Assembly: GCA_036794825.1 (NCBI GenBank)
Contig: DAIRGA010000001.1
Coordinates: forward strand, 248,001 to 312,000
Length of the DNA: 64,000 nt
Direction: 5' to 3'
DNA from: RZYY01 sp036794825
GTDB taxonomy: Bacteria > Bacteroidota > Bacteroidia > Bacteroidales > 4484-276
Positions 35,901 through 44,600 of this stretch are shown here, in pieces. Every line of letters starts with the position of its first letter. Position 1 is the first letter of the stretch. Under the pieces are notes generated by a model, which was not told the DNA's origin, ran no database searches, and saw only the letters and a program-made list of their open reading frames with translations. The translations under genes and the position numbers were made by a program.

Positions 35901-36772
35901 GAGTATTTATGCTTCGCAAAAACACCCTTTTCAATGGGAGAACTGATGTGAAGGATGGCAACTTCACCTTTTCATTCATCGTTCCAAAGGACATAGCCTA
36001 CCAGTATGGATTTGGTAAGATCAGCTATTTTGCCAACAGCGACAACATTGATGCAGCCGGTTACTACGAAAATATTGTCATCGGCGGATACGACAACACC
36101 TCCATGATAGACCGATCTGGGCCGGTAATTCAGCTTTTCATGAACGATACCACTTTTGTAAACGGCGGAATTACCAATGAAAATCCGGTTTTGTATGCAC
36201 GCGTTTTTGACGAAAGTGGGATTAATGCCGTTGGAAACAGCATCGGGCATGATATTGCTGCAGTTTTAGATAATAACAACGATAAACCATTCATCCTGAA
36301 TGACTTTTACCAGGCCGACTTCGGTGGATTCCAGCACGGAAGCGTCCGGTTCCCAATGAGTAACCTCACTCCGGGCATGCACGAAATACGATTCAAAATC
36401 TGGGATGTATTCAACAACTCGTCCGAAGCCACCATTTCCTTCCAGGTGATCGGTAAAAATGAAATGGTGATGAACGGGCTGAAAAATTATCCTAACCCGG
36501 TTACCGATTACACTTATTTTACGTTTAATCACAACCAGGCCGATAGTGAGTTGAAGGTTACCATCGAAATTTTTGACCTTTCCGGCAAAAAAGTCACTAC
36601 CCTCGAGCAGTTCAACACCAGCTCTTCCTTTGCAACAAATCCTGTTTACTGGGATGGAACCAACGAAAACGGGCAATTGCTAAGGGCGGGAATTTATATT
36701 TACCGTGTACAGGCCAATAATAAGGACGGTAAGATTTCATCCGGCACTAACAAGTTGGTCATTATCAGATAA
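32933..36772 (+). CDS. porU: PorU-like T9SS sortase (C25 family), copy 1
   Basis: PorU removes the C-terminal sorting domain of T9SS cargo and attaches cargo to A-LPS at the cell surface. The 1279-residue product has a signal peptide (to about residue 28), an N-terminal pro/beta region, and a gingipain-type C25 catalytic domain in residues ~540-900. The catalytic pair is His788 in NYTGHGGELG and Cys822 in ITATCEFTRY. Ig-like domains and a C-terminal domain with YPNPVTDYTYFTF and GIYIYRV follow. The start may also be ATG at 32948. It lies upstream of a second full-length homologue and porV. Confidence 0.93.
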   Translation: MKLIRMNQLIIFSLYLISFVSPLFIYGQEVKVPFALQWNPPVEVKISETESYRYLNFFDARYDDADAMTPKFHKTLRLDGQPSVLNVSIINPVYTPLQHDEMLWLHAIHTLSSDIDVSAEIVKSGNEAFAAVSFTPFRINPETGRVEKLLSGEILLEQAAEVKSETVTENFAPNSLLASGNWYKIRINKTGLFKVTHAQLAEMGMNVSSLSSANIRVYGNGGGMLPENNSTPRFDDLQETSIAVFDGGDGIFGSGDFLVFYGIGPDVWKFEPILFRFSHEKNLFSDYAFYYITADLGPGKRITQLPSSSQPANYISTTFNDYVFHELDQVNLIKSGREWYGEIFDLITLYNYSFSFPNLKSDVQQHIKIRTIAKSVLTSTFVANINNLEPLIITINGTPDNPEGQYARDAIGELKFYTSSDDINLGLKYNKPSTSAIGWLDYIELNVTRNSIFTGGQMAFRDVWSKDYNKVTEFRLSNVNAGVTIWEVTDRHNIRHVQAALAGNTMSFTLPTDEAVREFIAFDGTQFHDVQTVGYVPNQNLHAIADVDYVIVSHPDFLAEANRLAEFHNSFSNLNTLVVIPELIYNEFSSGSPDMTAIRDMMRMMYERGSTGNKPRYLLLFGDASYDPKDRVSNNTNFILTYQSVNSLHFVNSYATDDYFGYLDPGEGTGVNEVLDIGVGRFVVRTLAEAKMVVDKVIHYATSPSRFGPWRNVVTFVADDENQNAHLSQAEQLAVFVDTTYKNYNIDKIYIDAYLQESTTGGQRFPSVNKAINTRMDKGTLIMNYTGHGGELGWAHERILEIADINSWKNYDKLAVFITATCEFTRYDDPGRISAGEHVFLNPNGGGIALFTTSRLTFGSSNLSLNRGIYKYAFERNDKEPYSLGDLIRLAKLESSGGPNDKKFILVGDPALKMAYPYYNIETTSINQRETFESNAPDTLKALSMVTVTGRITDEFKNVVTNFNGVLYATVFDKENEVLTLGQDPGSFQRVFMLRKNTLFNGRTDVKDGNFTFSFIVPKDIAYQYGFGKISYFANSDNIDAAGYYENIVIGGYDNTSMIDRSGPVIQLFMNDTTFVNGGITNENPVLYARVFDESGINAVGNSIGHDIAAVLDNNNDKPFILNDFYQADFGGFQHGSVRFPMSNLTPGMHEIRFKIWDVFNNSSEATISFQVIGKNEMVMNGLKNYPNPVTDYTYFTFNHNQADSELKVTIEIFDLSGKKVTTLEQFNTSSSFATNPVYWDGTNENGQLLRAGIYIYRVQANNKDGKISSGTNKLVIIR

Positions 36773-36803
36773 ATATATCAAAATCTAACGGTCAATCTCC
36801 AAA

Positions 36804-39800
36804 ATGCAACCAAAGATCATTTTAATATTTGCCTTTTTTCTGTTGATTATTGCTCCTGCGCCGGCTCAACAGTCAACAATCAGCGAAACTATTCAATGGA
36901 GCGATATTCAGCCCTTTTCTTTCGATGGCAATAATTTGAAAGTGCTGCATTTCAGTGGAGCTTCCAATTGTGAAAATTTCGGGATGCTACCGGTTTACAC
37001 ACGCCTTTTCCCGAATGAAAAACTCAACGAAACTTTTACCTTCAACATTGCCGACCCGGAATTTCTTCCCTTTACCGACCAAGCGCTTCTGGAAGATGTT
37101 ACAGATATTGACCTTGTACCCCGAAATCTTTCTTACTCCTCAGGAATAGCCACGGTACGCAAGCGGAACTACAGCGAACTGACTCTGTTACCTCTTCGGA
37201 TCAACCCTGAAACAGGTTTGGTTGAAAAACTGATTTCTTTCAGAATCGAGATTTTCAGCGAAAGCACATTAGATCCCGTATTTAAAGAAGAGCCCGTTCT
37301 TTTTGCAGAAAACTCAGTCCTAAAGGAAGGTGATTGGTACAAGGTTGCGGTAGTTAAAACCGGTATCCATAAAGTCTCCTACGAAGATCTCACCGGGATG
37401 GGAATGAATTTTTCAGGTGTAAATGCTGATCATATCCGCTTTTTTGGAAATGGTGGCACTATGCTCCCCGAACGCAACGGCGACCCCAGGCTTGACGATT
37501 TGCAGGAGCTTTCAATCCTAATGCAAGATGGGGGAGATGGAAGTTTTGATACCGGCGATTACATATTATTTTATGCCCAGGGACCGGTTTCTTGGAAATA
37601 TGTGCCGATTAATCTCGCTTTTGAGCATGTCAGGCATAGGTATTCTGACCACAATTATTATTTTATTACGGTGAAGGAGGGCTTAGGTAAGCGTGTTGTT
37701 AGTCAGGAAGTTATAACCGCAGTACCGGTTCAGGAAATAACAAAATACAATTATTTCGAATCTTTCAGCCTCGACAGCATCAATCTCATCCGCAGCGGTT
37801 CCGAGTGGTACAGCCATGAATTCTCGGATGTAACACAGCGCACTTACAATTTTTCTTTCCCCTACCGCGACGTTGCAGAGAGTGTTTTCATTTCAGCCGA
37901 TGTGGCTGCCAGGTCGTTTGTCAATTCAAGCTTCGATATCTATGCCAATGGAGAATTGCTGTGGAATTTCCCAATCACGGCAGTGCCGCCGGGAAGCATT
38001 AAATACGCAAACGAAATGATGAAAACCCGAAGACTGGCGATTTCCGGAAGCCAGGATATTTCGTTCGGGGTGACCTACAACAAACCAGCGGCAGATAGCA
38101 GGGGTTGGCTCAATTATATTGATGTGAATGTAATCAACCGGCTCGAGTTTCATGGAAGTCAGATGCCATTCCGGAACATTTTTGCTATGTATTCCGATAC
38201 CATCACACGGTTCAAACTGACCAATGTAACCAACCAGGTAACCATCTGGGATGTGACCGATCATCAGAACGTGAAATCAATTGATTACCAATTAAATGGT
38301 GATACATGCTCGTTTGTCTCCAGAACCGACCGGCTGCGTGAGTTCATCGCTTTCAATCACCTGTTTTACTTTAATGCTGAAATGCTCGGAAAAGTTGAAA
38401 ATCAAAACCTACACGCACTTCAAGAAGCAGATTTCATCATTGTAAGCCATCCCGATTTTATGGAGCAGGCAGAACGGTTAAAAATGCTCCATCAGCAAAT
38501 TGATCAGATGGCCATCCACCTGGTAACTCCACAACAAATCTACAATGAGTTTTCTTCCGGGAAACCTGATCCGGGAGCTATCCGTGATTTTGTCAGGATG
38601 ATTTATGGCAAATCCCAGGATCCGCCTCGCCTGAAATACCTGCTCCTGTTTGGAGATGGGTCCTACGATCCGAAAAACAGAATCGAGAACAACAAAAATT
38701 TCATCTTAACTTACCAGTCGAAACAATCGTTGATTTATACCACCTCTTATGTTACGGATGATTTCTTTGGTTTAATGGATTCCAATGAGGGCGCTGATGC
38801 AGTGGGCAACCTCGACATCGGCATTGGAAGATTTCCGGTGAATACCCTGACCGAAGCCAAACAAATAGTGGATAAATACGAAAGCTACATGACTCTATCA
38901 CCAGAAAATCAAGGTCATTGGCGAAATCAATTCTGTTTTATTGCAGATGATGAGGACGATAATCTGCATATTTTCCAGGCTGATACCGTTTTGGTAAAAA
39001 CTGTTGCCGATAACAATAATTCGCTGAACATCAACAAGATATATCTTGATGCATACCGTCAGGAAAAAACATCGGTGGGAGAAAGATATCCTGACGCCAC
39101 AAACGCTGTTAATGAGCAGTTGAACAACGGAGCCTTGTTTGTTAACTACACCGGGCATGGCGGCGAAATTGCCCTTGCCCACGAGCGGGTGGTTCAGATT
39201 CAGGACATCCTTTCGTGGAACAACGAGAGTAAATTGCCGGTAATGATAACGGCAACCTGTGAGTTTGCGCCCTATGACAACCCGAGTCTTGTGTCAGCCG
39301 GCGAAAATGTTTTACTCAATCCAAATGGAGGTGGAATTGCCTTGATGTCAACCACAAGAGTAGCTTTTGCTTCGAGCAACCTGGTGATGAACAAACGAAT
39401 TTACGATACCCTGTTTCGCTCGCAGCCAGGCAATTACCCGCGGCTTGGAGATCTGATCATGTATTCTAAAATTCCCAACAACGTTAACTTCCGAAACTTT
39501 ACTCTCCTGGGCAATCCCGCCCTTAAGCTCGCTTTCCCTGAAAATCAGATTATTGTTGATTCGATAAACGGAAAACCGGCTGCTGCTCAGCGAGATACTC
39601 TCAGAGCGGGAAGTTATGTGAGTTTCAGTGGTTATGTAGCTACACATACTGATAATCAGATTTTGGATGAATTTGAAGGCGTTCTTTATCCGGTTTTTTA
39701 TGACAAAGCAAAAAAGATTTCCACCCTTGCCAATGACCCCCGAAGTGCGGTTTTTCAATTCGATTTGCAACAGGAGATTCTATATCAGGGTACAGCCGAA

Positions 39801-40625
39801 ATCAAAAAGGGTAGATTTTCGTTCTCTTTTGTTGTTCCCAAAGATATCATTTACAGCTATGGAACCGGAAAACTTTCGTTGTACGCTACCGATGGCCAAA
39901 CGGATGCAGCAGGTGCTTTCAGTGGGTTCGTTTTAGGTGGTTTTGATGACGAAAATCCTGACCAGACCGGGCCGGTTGTAGATATTTATCTAAACGCCAA
40001 ACCATTCACAAACGGAAGCGTTACCCATAATAGTCCAACCTTTTATGCTGATCTTTTCGACGAATCAGGCATCAACTCATTTGGTGTTGGTATCGGCCAT
40101 GATATAGTTGCGCAGCTTGACGGACCATTAAAAGAGAGCCTGATTCTCAACAGCCATTATGTTCAGGAGATGAATGATTTTCGGCAGGGCTCCATTCAGT
40201 TTCCATTCAGCAAACTTCCAAACGGACAATATTCCCTTCAGCTCAAAGCCTGGGATATGGTGAACAACTCCTCCACAGCGGCTATTCAATTTACAGTATC
40301 CGACAATATCACCACTGACCTTACCCAGGTTTTCAATTATCCCAATCCTTTCAGGGATTATACCTCGTTCACTTTTCAGCACAATCAGTTCGACAGCCCG
40401 TTGACGGTAAAATTCAGCATTTACGATTTCAACGGAAGGTTGGTGCAGACTATCGGCCCACTCGAAATAATCAGCAATGGATATTACATCGAGCCTGTTT
40501 ACTGGGACGGAACAAATGATGGCGGCAATAAACTAAAATCCGGTTTATACGTTTACAGGGTGGAAGTTATCAACCCTTCGGGCGATATTACCTACATGAC
40601 CCAAAAACTCATGATCGCCGACTGA
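36804..40625 (+). CDS. porU: PorU-like T9SS sortase (C25 family), copy 2
   Basis: This 1273-residue paralogue matches copy 1 across its length: signal peptide (ending near PAPAQQ), GDWYKVAVVKTGIHKVSYE, the TGDYILFYAQGP region and the C25 domain. The catalytic residues are retained: His785 in NYTGHGGEIA and Cys819 in ITATCEFAPY. The C-terminal domain has YPNPFRDYTSFTF and GLYVYRVEV. It starts 31 bases after copy 1 and is followed by porV after 47 bases, so all three are probably one transcript. Divergence at the amino-acid level is substantial, so this is an old duplication and not an assembly artefact. Which copy is the true sortase cannot be told here; the copy next to porV is a good candidate. 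Confidence 0.9.
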   Translation: MQPKIILIFAFFLLIIAPAPAQQSTISETIQWSDIQPFSFDGNNLKVLHFSGASNCENFGMLPVYTRLFPNEKLNETFTFNIADPEFLPFTDQALLEDVTDIDLVPRNLSYSSGIATVRKRNYSELTLLPLRINPETGLVEKLISFRIEIFSESTLDPVFKEEPVLFAENSVLKEGDWYKVAVVKTGIHKVSYEDLTGMGMNFSGVNADHIRFFGNGGTMLPERNGDPRLDDLQELSILMQDGGDGSFDTGDYILFYAQGPVSWKYVPINLAFEHVRHRYSDHNYYFITVKEGLGKRVVSQEVITAVPVQEITKYNYFESFSLDSINLIRSGSEWYSHEFSDVTQRTYNFSFPYRDVAESVFISADVAARSFVNSSFDIYANGELLWNFPITAVPPGSIKYANEMMKTRRLAISGSQDISFGVTYNKPAADSRGWLNYIDVNVINRLEFHGSQMPFRNIFAMYSDTITRFKLTNVTNQVTIWDVTDHQNVKSIDYQLNGDTCSFVSRTDRLREFIAFNHLFYFNAEMLGKVENQNLHALQEADFIIVSHPDFMEQAERLKMLHQQIDQMAIHLVTPQQIYNEFSSGKPDPGAIRDFVRMIYGKSQDPPRLKYLLLFGDGSYDPKNRIENNKNFILTYQSKQSLIYTTSYVTDDFFGLMDSNEGADAVGNLDIGIGRFPVNTLTEAKQIVDKYESYMTLSPENQGHWRNQFCFIADDEDDNLHIFQADTVLVKTVADNNNSLNINKIYLDAYRQEKTSVGERYPDATNAVNEQLNNGALFVNYTGHGGEIALAHERVVQIQDILSWNNESKLPVMITATCEFAPYDNPSLVSAGENVLLNPNGGGIALMSTTRVAFASSNLVMNKRIYDTLFRSQPGNYPRLGDLIMYSKIPNNVNFRNFTLLGNPALKLAFPENQIIVDSINGKPAAAQRDTLRAGSYVSFSGYVATHTDNQILDEFEGVLYPVFYDKAKKISTLANDPRSAVFQFDLQQEILYQGTAEIKKGRFSFSFVVPKDIIYSYGTGKLSLYATDGQTDAAGAFSGFVLGGFDDENPDQTGPVVDIYLNAKPFTNGSVTHNSPTFYADLFDESGINSFGVGIGHDIVAQLDGPLKESLILNSHYVQEMNDFRQGSIQFPFSKLPNGQYSLQLKAWDMVNNSSTAAIQFTVSDNITTDLTQVFNYPNPFRDYTSFTFQHNQFDSPLTVKFSIYDFNGRLVQTIGPLEIISNGYYIEPVYWDGTNDGGNKLKSGLYVYRVEVINPSGDITYMTQKLMIAD

Positions 40626-40672
40626 TTGCCTGTCGAAGGCAAAACAATATAAAAAACGAATGGCCGTTAAAC

Positions 40673-41905
40673 ATGTCTAATTTTATCAAGGAAAACATAA
40701 ACTTTATGATTAACAGAACTTTTGCTATCATCCTCATTAGTTTTTTAGCAATAAATTTTACACACGGGCAGGATAAACCCAATTACCTTGGTCAAACCAA
40801 TACCATAACCACAGCAGTTCCATTTCTGTTAATTGCACCTGATTCCCGTTCAGGAGCTATGGGTGATGGTGGTGTAACCTCCACCCCGGATGCTAACTCA
40901 ATGCACTGGAATCCTGCCAAATACGCCTTTATTGAATCCAAAGCCGGTTTTGCCGCCACCTACAGCCCCTGGCTCAGAGCCATTGTGAGCGATATTAACC
41001 TGGCATATGTTGCCGGTTACTACAAAATTGATGATCGTCAGGCCATTGCCGGATCTTTACTCTATTTTTCGTTGGGCGATATTACTTTTACAGATATTCA
41101 GGGACAAACCATTGGAAATTACCGTCCTAACGAATTTTCAATTGATGGAACTTATTCACGTAAATTTTCTGAAAACTGGTCAGGAGCAGTAGCAGCGAGG
41201 TATATTCATTCCAATCTTACCCAGGGAATCACCGTTAGCGGTGTAGCTACTAAACCCGGTCAATCAATCGCTGCCGACATTTCAGTTTATCATCAGCGTG
41301 AGCTTAACTGGCGCAGCATGGAGTATGCTGAATTTTCATTTGGTCTCAATTTATCCAACATTGGTTCGAAAATTTCCTACTCTGATGCTACTACCGAGAC
41401 CGACTTTATACCAACCAATCTGCGATTTGGCCCCCGCCTCACCATGGATTTGGATGAATTCAACCGATTGTCTTTCTTTTTCGATATCAACAAATTACAG
41501 GTACCCACCCCACCAATCTACGCCACCGATGAAAACGGTCAAACCATTGTTGATGAAAACGGAAACAAAGTCATCGAAGCTGGTAAGGATCCCAACGTAA
41601 ACGTTATCCAAGGTATGATTCAGTCGTGGTACGATGCTCCGGGCGGTTTTGAAGAGGAGTTGCGGGAGTTTTATTACAGCATCGGCACCGAATACTGGTA
41701 CAATAAAGCTTTTGCGGTAAGAGGCGGATTTTTCTACGAGAATAAATATAAAGGAAACCGCCAGTATTTTACCCTCGGCGCCGGGTTGAAATACAACGTT
41801 TTCGGGCTTGATTTCTCTTATCTTATTCCGCTCGAACAACGAAACCCACTCGAGAATACACTCAGGTTCACGCTTTCCTTCGACTTCAACGATTTCTATA
41901 ATTAA
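40673..41905 (+). CDS. porV: PorV (LptO) T9SS outer-membrane shuttle protein
   Basis: PorV is a FadL-like outer-membrane barrel that collects T9SS cargo from the translocon and presents it to PorU. The 410-residue product contains the hallmark PFLLIAPDSRSGAMGDGGV, then TSTPDANSMHWNPAKYAF, and a beta-rich barrel ending in FTLSFDFNDFYN with a C-terminal aromatic pattern. The signal peptide fits best from the internal ATG at 40706 (MINRTFAIILISFLAINF), so the N-terminal 11 residues may not be translated. It follows the two porU genes and ends at a strong terminator. The porU-porV adjacency matches Flavobacterium johnsoniae. Confidence 0.95.
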   Translation: MSNFIKENINFMINRTFAIILISFLAINFTHGQDKPNYLGQTNTITTAVPFLLIAPDSRSGAMGDGGVTSTPDANSMHWNPAKYAFIESKAGFAATYSPWLRAIVSDINLAYVAGYYKIDDRQAIAGSLLYFSLGDITFTDIQGQTIGNYRPNEFSIDGTYSRKFSENWSGAVAARYIHSNLTQGITVSGVATKPGQSIAADISVYHQRELNWRSMEYAEFSFGLNLSNIGSKISYSDATTETDFIPTNLRFGPRLTMDLDEFNRLSFFFDINKLQVPTPPIYATDENGQTIVDENGNKVIEAGKDPNVNVIQGMIQSWYDAPGGFEEELREFYYSIGTEYWYNKAFAVRGGFFYENKYKGNRQYFTLGAGLKYNVFGLDFSYLIPLEQRNPLENTLRFTLSFDFNDFYN

Positions 41906-41925
41906 CAGAGTGCCAACAAAACGCA

Positions 41926-41957
41926 AAAGCCGGAAGGGATTCCCTTCCGGCTTTTTT
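41926..41957 (+). terminator. Rho-independent terminator after porV
   Basis: A 14-base perfect stem, AAAGCCGGAAGGGA (41926-41939) with its complement (41941-41954), is followed by a T run. Confidence 0.9.
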
Positions 41958-41960
41958 TGT

Positions 41961-41968
41961 TAGTTTTG
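41961..41968 (+). promoter_or_regulatory. -7 promoter element that decides the ispF start
   Basis: TAGTTTTG is a perfect TAnnTTTG match directly after the porV terminator. It rules out the in-frame TTG at 41957 and leaves little room for ATG 41969, so ATG 41984 is preferred. Confidence 0.55.
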
Positions 41969-41983
41969 ATGGCAAAAAAGGAT

Positions 41984-42469
41984 ATGAATTTCCGCATAGG
42001 ATTCGGATATGACGTTCACCGGCTGGAACCCGGCAGACGTCTGGTTTTGGGTGGAACAGAGATACCACATTATAAAGGAGCAGACGGTCACTCCGATGCC
42101 GACGTGCTGATCCATGCCATTTGCGATGCCCTGCTTGGTGCAGCCAACCTGAATGACATCGGATTTCACTTTCCCGACAGCGACTCCAGTTACAAAGGCA
42201 TCGAAAGTACAATCCTGCTCAGGAAGGTTTTGGAACTTATCAGGCAAAAAGGTTATTCTGTTGGAAATATTGATTCTACTATCGCATTGCAGAAACCTAA
42301 GATTGCTGGTTTTATTCCGCAAATGAAAACCAAACTGGCTCAAACTTTAATGATCCCGGAAGATTTGATCTCCATCAAAGCAACCACCACCGAAAAGCTT
42401 GGATTTGAAGGTCGTGAAGAGGGTATATCAGCTTATGCTGTGGCACTGATCGAAAAAATCAGCAATTAA
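41984..42469 (+). CDS. ispF: 2-C-methyl-D-erythritol 2,4-cyclodiphosphate synthase
   Basis: IspF closes the cyclodiphosphate ring in the MEP pathway to isoprenoid precursors, which also feed carotenoid synthesis (crtZ is in this window). From ATG 41984 the product is 161 residues, typical for the family. Metal ligands are Asp10 and His12 in GYDVHRL and His44 in DADVLIHAICDALLGA. LNDIGFHFPDSD and KATTTEKLGFEGREEGI are further signatures. It is the last host gene before the integrated element. Confidence 0.97.
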   Translation: MNFRIGFGYDVHRLEPGRRLVLGGTEIPHYKGADGHSDADVLIHAICDALLGAANLNDIGFHFPDSDSSYKGIESTILLRKVLELIRQKGYSVGNIDSTIALQKPKIAGFIPQMKTKLAQTLMIPEDLISIKATTTEKLGFEGREEGISAYAVALIEKISN

Positions 42470-42511
42470 CCTGTTGCAGCGGAGCTATAAACTTTGCCAA
42501 CTGTATTGCCG

Positions 42512-42552
42512 AAAACAAAAATGGCTTAGAGATTATAAATCCATAAGCCATT
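42512..42552 (-). terminator. Displaced tRNA-Gln terminator at the left edge of the element
   Basis: AATGGCTTA (42520-42528) pairs with TAAGCCATT (42544-42552). On the minus strand a T-rich run follows. It sits 12 bases from the left attachment fragment, the same distance as the terminator at 47252-47285 from the intact tRNA, so it probably was the tRNA's terminator before integration. On the plus strand it could also end ispF. Confidence 0.6.
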
Positions 42553-42564
42553 CATTATCATTTA

Positions 42565-42589
42565 GTTGCCCGACCAGGGCAAGAACCTA
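42565..42589 (-). repeat. attL: displaced 3' fragment of tRNA-Gln
   Basis: GTTGCCCGACCAGG is followed after four mismatched bases by GAACCTA, matching the T-arm and acceptor of the tRNA at 47298-47322. The four differing bases destroy the T loop, so this copy is not a functional tRNA end. Confidence 0.8.
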
Positions 42590-42732
42590 TAATGTTTATC
42601 TTGGTTAAATTATGATAATCAGCGAATTAGATAAATTGATGTTTAAATTGATAATCAGTACTTTAAATCAAGTAGATACATATTGCCAAACGTTAAAAAA
42701 GCATAAAAAAGCATAAAATAAATACCGGTTAA

Positions 42733-42751
42733 CGTCCCCGATTGCGTCCCC
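42733..42751 (+). repeat. 19-base direct repeat near the left end (partner at 47224-47242)
   Basis: CGTCCCCGATTGCGTCCCC here matches CGTCCCCGATGGCGTCCCC at 47224-47242 in 18 of 19 positions. Each copy contains two CGTCCCC units 12 bases apart. Being near both ends of the element and just upstream of the integrase, they are candidates for integrase arm-type or excisionase sites. Confidence 0.6.
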
Positions 42752-42756
42752 TTCTA

Positions 42757-42764
42757 TATCTTTG
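42757..42764 (+). promoter_or_regulatory. -7 promoter element for the integrase
   Basis: TATCTTTG, a perfect TAnnTTTG match, lies 16 bases before ATG 42781 and directly after the 19-base repeat, so integrase binding there could repress its own transcription. Confidence 0.55.
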
Positions 42765-42780
42765 CCTAAACTTCAAAACT

Positions 42781-44109
42781 ATGGCAAACATTACATTTGT
42801 GCTTAGAAACCCCAAATCAACGAGCAACACGCTTGTTTTTATGATTTACAGGTTACCAGACCGGCAAAGGCTAAAGTATTCAACTAAAAAAAGCGTACAC
42901 CCTGACCACTGGAACAGCAAAACCTACCGGGCAAATACCGATATTGAGGGCGGACGATTGCTAAAAAGCCAACTGAAAACACTAAACATTGTCATTGATA
43001 AATACGAAAACACGCTACAAGGGATAATCGCTAATTTAGAGATCGGTAGTATTCAGATTACACCCGAACGATTGCGGCAGGAACTCGATAAAGTTTTTGG
43101 CGTTGGCAAAAAGAACAAACGGAATGATTTTATTAAGTTTTGCGAAGATTGGATTGAAACCGTTAAATTCACGAGGGAACGCAACCCCAAACCGATTGAG
43201 GAAACCACGAGAACCAAATACAGGGTATTATTGACACACCTAAAAAGTTTCATTGAAAAGGAGCGTTCCGGCAGCTTCAATATTGATGCAGAAAGCGAGG
43301 TAATTTCCTTTTATGAGGATTTTGTAAGTTACCTTCAAAATGACAAGAACCAGAAGGTTAACACTATTGGTAAAAATGTCAAAGCATTGAAGGTGTTAAT
43401 GCGTGTCGCTTATGAAGCTGGTGTTATTAAAACCCAAATGCACGAGAGTAGCAAATTTATCGCACCATCTGAAGAAACCACTGTTATTTACCTGACGAGC
43501 CAGGAACTTGAAAAGATTTGGAGCTTGGATTTATCAGAAAAGAAAAGCCTTGATCGGGTGAAGGATGTTTTCTTAATGGCCTGCTACACTGGCTTATCCT
43601 ATGCCGACAGCGCAACCATCACTTATGAAAACAACATATTAGAAACCGAAGACGGAAAGCAAATGGTTTACAAACGATTCAAGACCAGAAAGCGAACAAG
43701 TAAATTCATTCACGTCCCATTACACTGGCGCATCCTTGAAATACTTGAAAAATACAATGGCGCACTTCCAAAAGTAATCACCAACCAAAAGCTAAACGAT
43801 TACATTAAGGACGTTTGCGAACTGGCTGGAATTGATACGCCGACTCTATACGAATCCACCGCAGAAGGAATGAAAGTTTCTACCTATGTCCCAAAATATC
43901 AACTAATATCGTCCAAAGTCGCACGAAAAACATTTGCAACCAACGCAGTAATTTGGGGAATCCCGAGGTCAAAAATAATGCTACTTACCGGACACGCCAC
44001 CGAATCTGCCTTTAATCATTACATTGGACTTGATGGACAGGAGAACGCAAAAGACCTGATGAATTATGACTACTTCAAACGTCCGCAAATAGCCCTAAAA
44101 GTTGTTTAA
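42781..44109 (+). CDS. int: Tyrosine recombinase/integrase (Bacteroides transposon type)
   Basis: The 442-residue product has an N-terminal arm-binding domain (FVLRNPKSTSNTLVFMIYR), a SAM-like core-binding domain (about residues 110-205) and a C-terminal catalytic domain. The nucleophile is Tyr in FNHYIGLDG, preceded by LTGHATESA and the box II region SKVARKTFATN. In box I the usual Arg is Ser (CYTGLSYADS), a substitution also known in the CTnDOT integrase IntDOT, so activity is plausible. ATG 42781 is chosen because the promoter element lies between it and the earlier in-frame start at 42742. The terminator at 44134-44164 follows. Confidence 0.93.
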   Translation: MANITFVLRNPKSTSNTLVFMIYRLPDRQRLKYSTKKSVHPDHWNSKTYRANTDIEGGRLLKSQLKTLNIVIDKYENTLQGIIANLEIGSIQITPERLRQELDKVFGVGKKNKRNDFIKFCEDWIETVKFTRERNPKPIEETTRTKYRVLLTHLKSFIEKERSGSFNIDAESEVISFYEDFVSYLQNDKNQKVNTIGKNVKALKVLMRVAYEAGVIKTQMHESSKFIAPSEETTVIYLTSQELEKIWSLDLSEKKSLDRVKDVFLMACYTGLSYADSATITYENNILETEDGKQMVYKRFKTRKRTSKFIHVPLHWRILEILEKYNGALPKVITNQKLNDYIKDVCELAGIDTPTLYESTAEGMKVSTYVPKYQLISSKVARKTFATNAVIWGIPRSKIMLLTGHATESAFNHYIGLDGQENAKDLMNYDYFKRPQIALKVV

Positions 44110-44133
44110 AACTTGTCTTGTGGTTGCCGCTTA

Positions 44134-44164
44134 AAAGCCCTGTTTAACCCGCAGGGCTTTTTTT
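44134..44164 (+). terminator. Rho-independent terminator after int
   Basis: AAAGCCCTG (44134-44142) pairs with CAGGGCTTT (44152-44160) across a 9-base loop, then a T run. Confidence 0.85.
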
Positions 44165-44312
44165 ATGACTACTTTTTGACACTTTCCAATGTTAAGAAAT
44201 TGTTAACCCTTGTAATTTGTTGTTTTTCAGGTATCAAAATGAGTAAACCAAAAAACCAATCCGGCATTTGTGATACTAATTTTGCTAAATTAATTATTAA
44301 AAAAGCAAAATC

Positions 44313-44597
44313 ATGGAAAAATTAGTTTTTAATGTTGCTGACGTAGATGAAATGATTGCAAAAATTACGAACGTTTTTGAATCAACCTTGCAGAGGTATC
44401 AAAAAGAATTCCTAAAGGATCAGTTTCTTTCAAGAGAAGAAGTTTCTGAAATCCTGGATTACGGGTTGCCGTCATTGGATAAACTGTTAACACCAGAACC
44501 CGGTAAAATTCACCTGAAAAGCTCTTACGTTGGTGGAAAGGTGCGAATACTTTGGAGCGACCTGCTTACCTTCATGAAAGAAACACAAAGAAAGTAA
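44313..44597 (+). CDS. Small helix-turn-helix (excisionase-like) protein
   Basis: The 94-residue product has a helical N-terminus and a helix-turn-helix-like segment, DQFLSREEVSEILDYGL, followed by LDKLLTPEPGKI and a beta-wing (SSYVGGKVRILWSDLLTF). This is the arrangement of MerR/excisionase-type DNA-binding proteins common beside Bacteroidota integrases. It may direct excision or regulate the element. It starts a run with the next two genes (3-base gap, then a 4-base overlap). Confidence 0.65.
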   Translation: MEKLVFNVADVDEMIAKITNVFESTLQRYQKEFLKDQFLSREEVSEILDYGLPSLDKLLTPEPGKIHLKSSYVGGKVRILWSDLLTFMKETQRK

Positions 44598-44600
44598 GCC

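Noticed and set aside
36804..40625. Second porU as a pseudogene or assembly duplicate
   Set aside because: It is full length with catalytic His and Cys kept, and differs from the first copy throughout.
44113..44325. 70-residue frame between int and the helix-turn-helix gene
   Set aside because: It spans the integrase terminator and has a low-complexity product.
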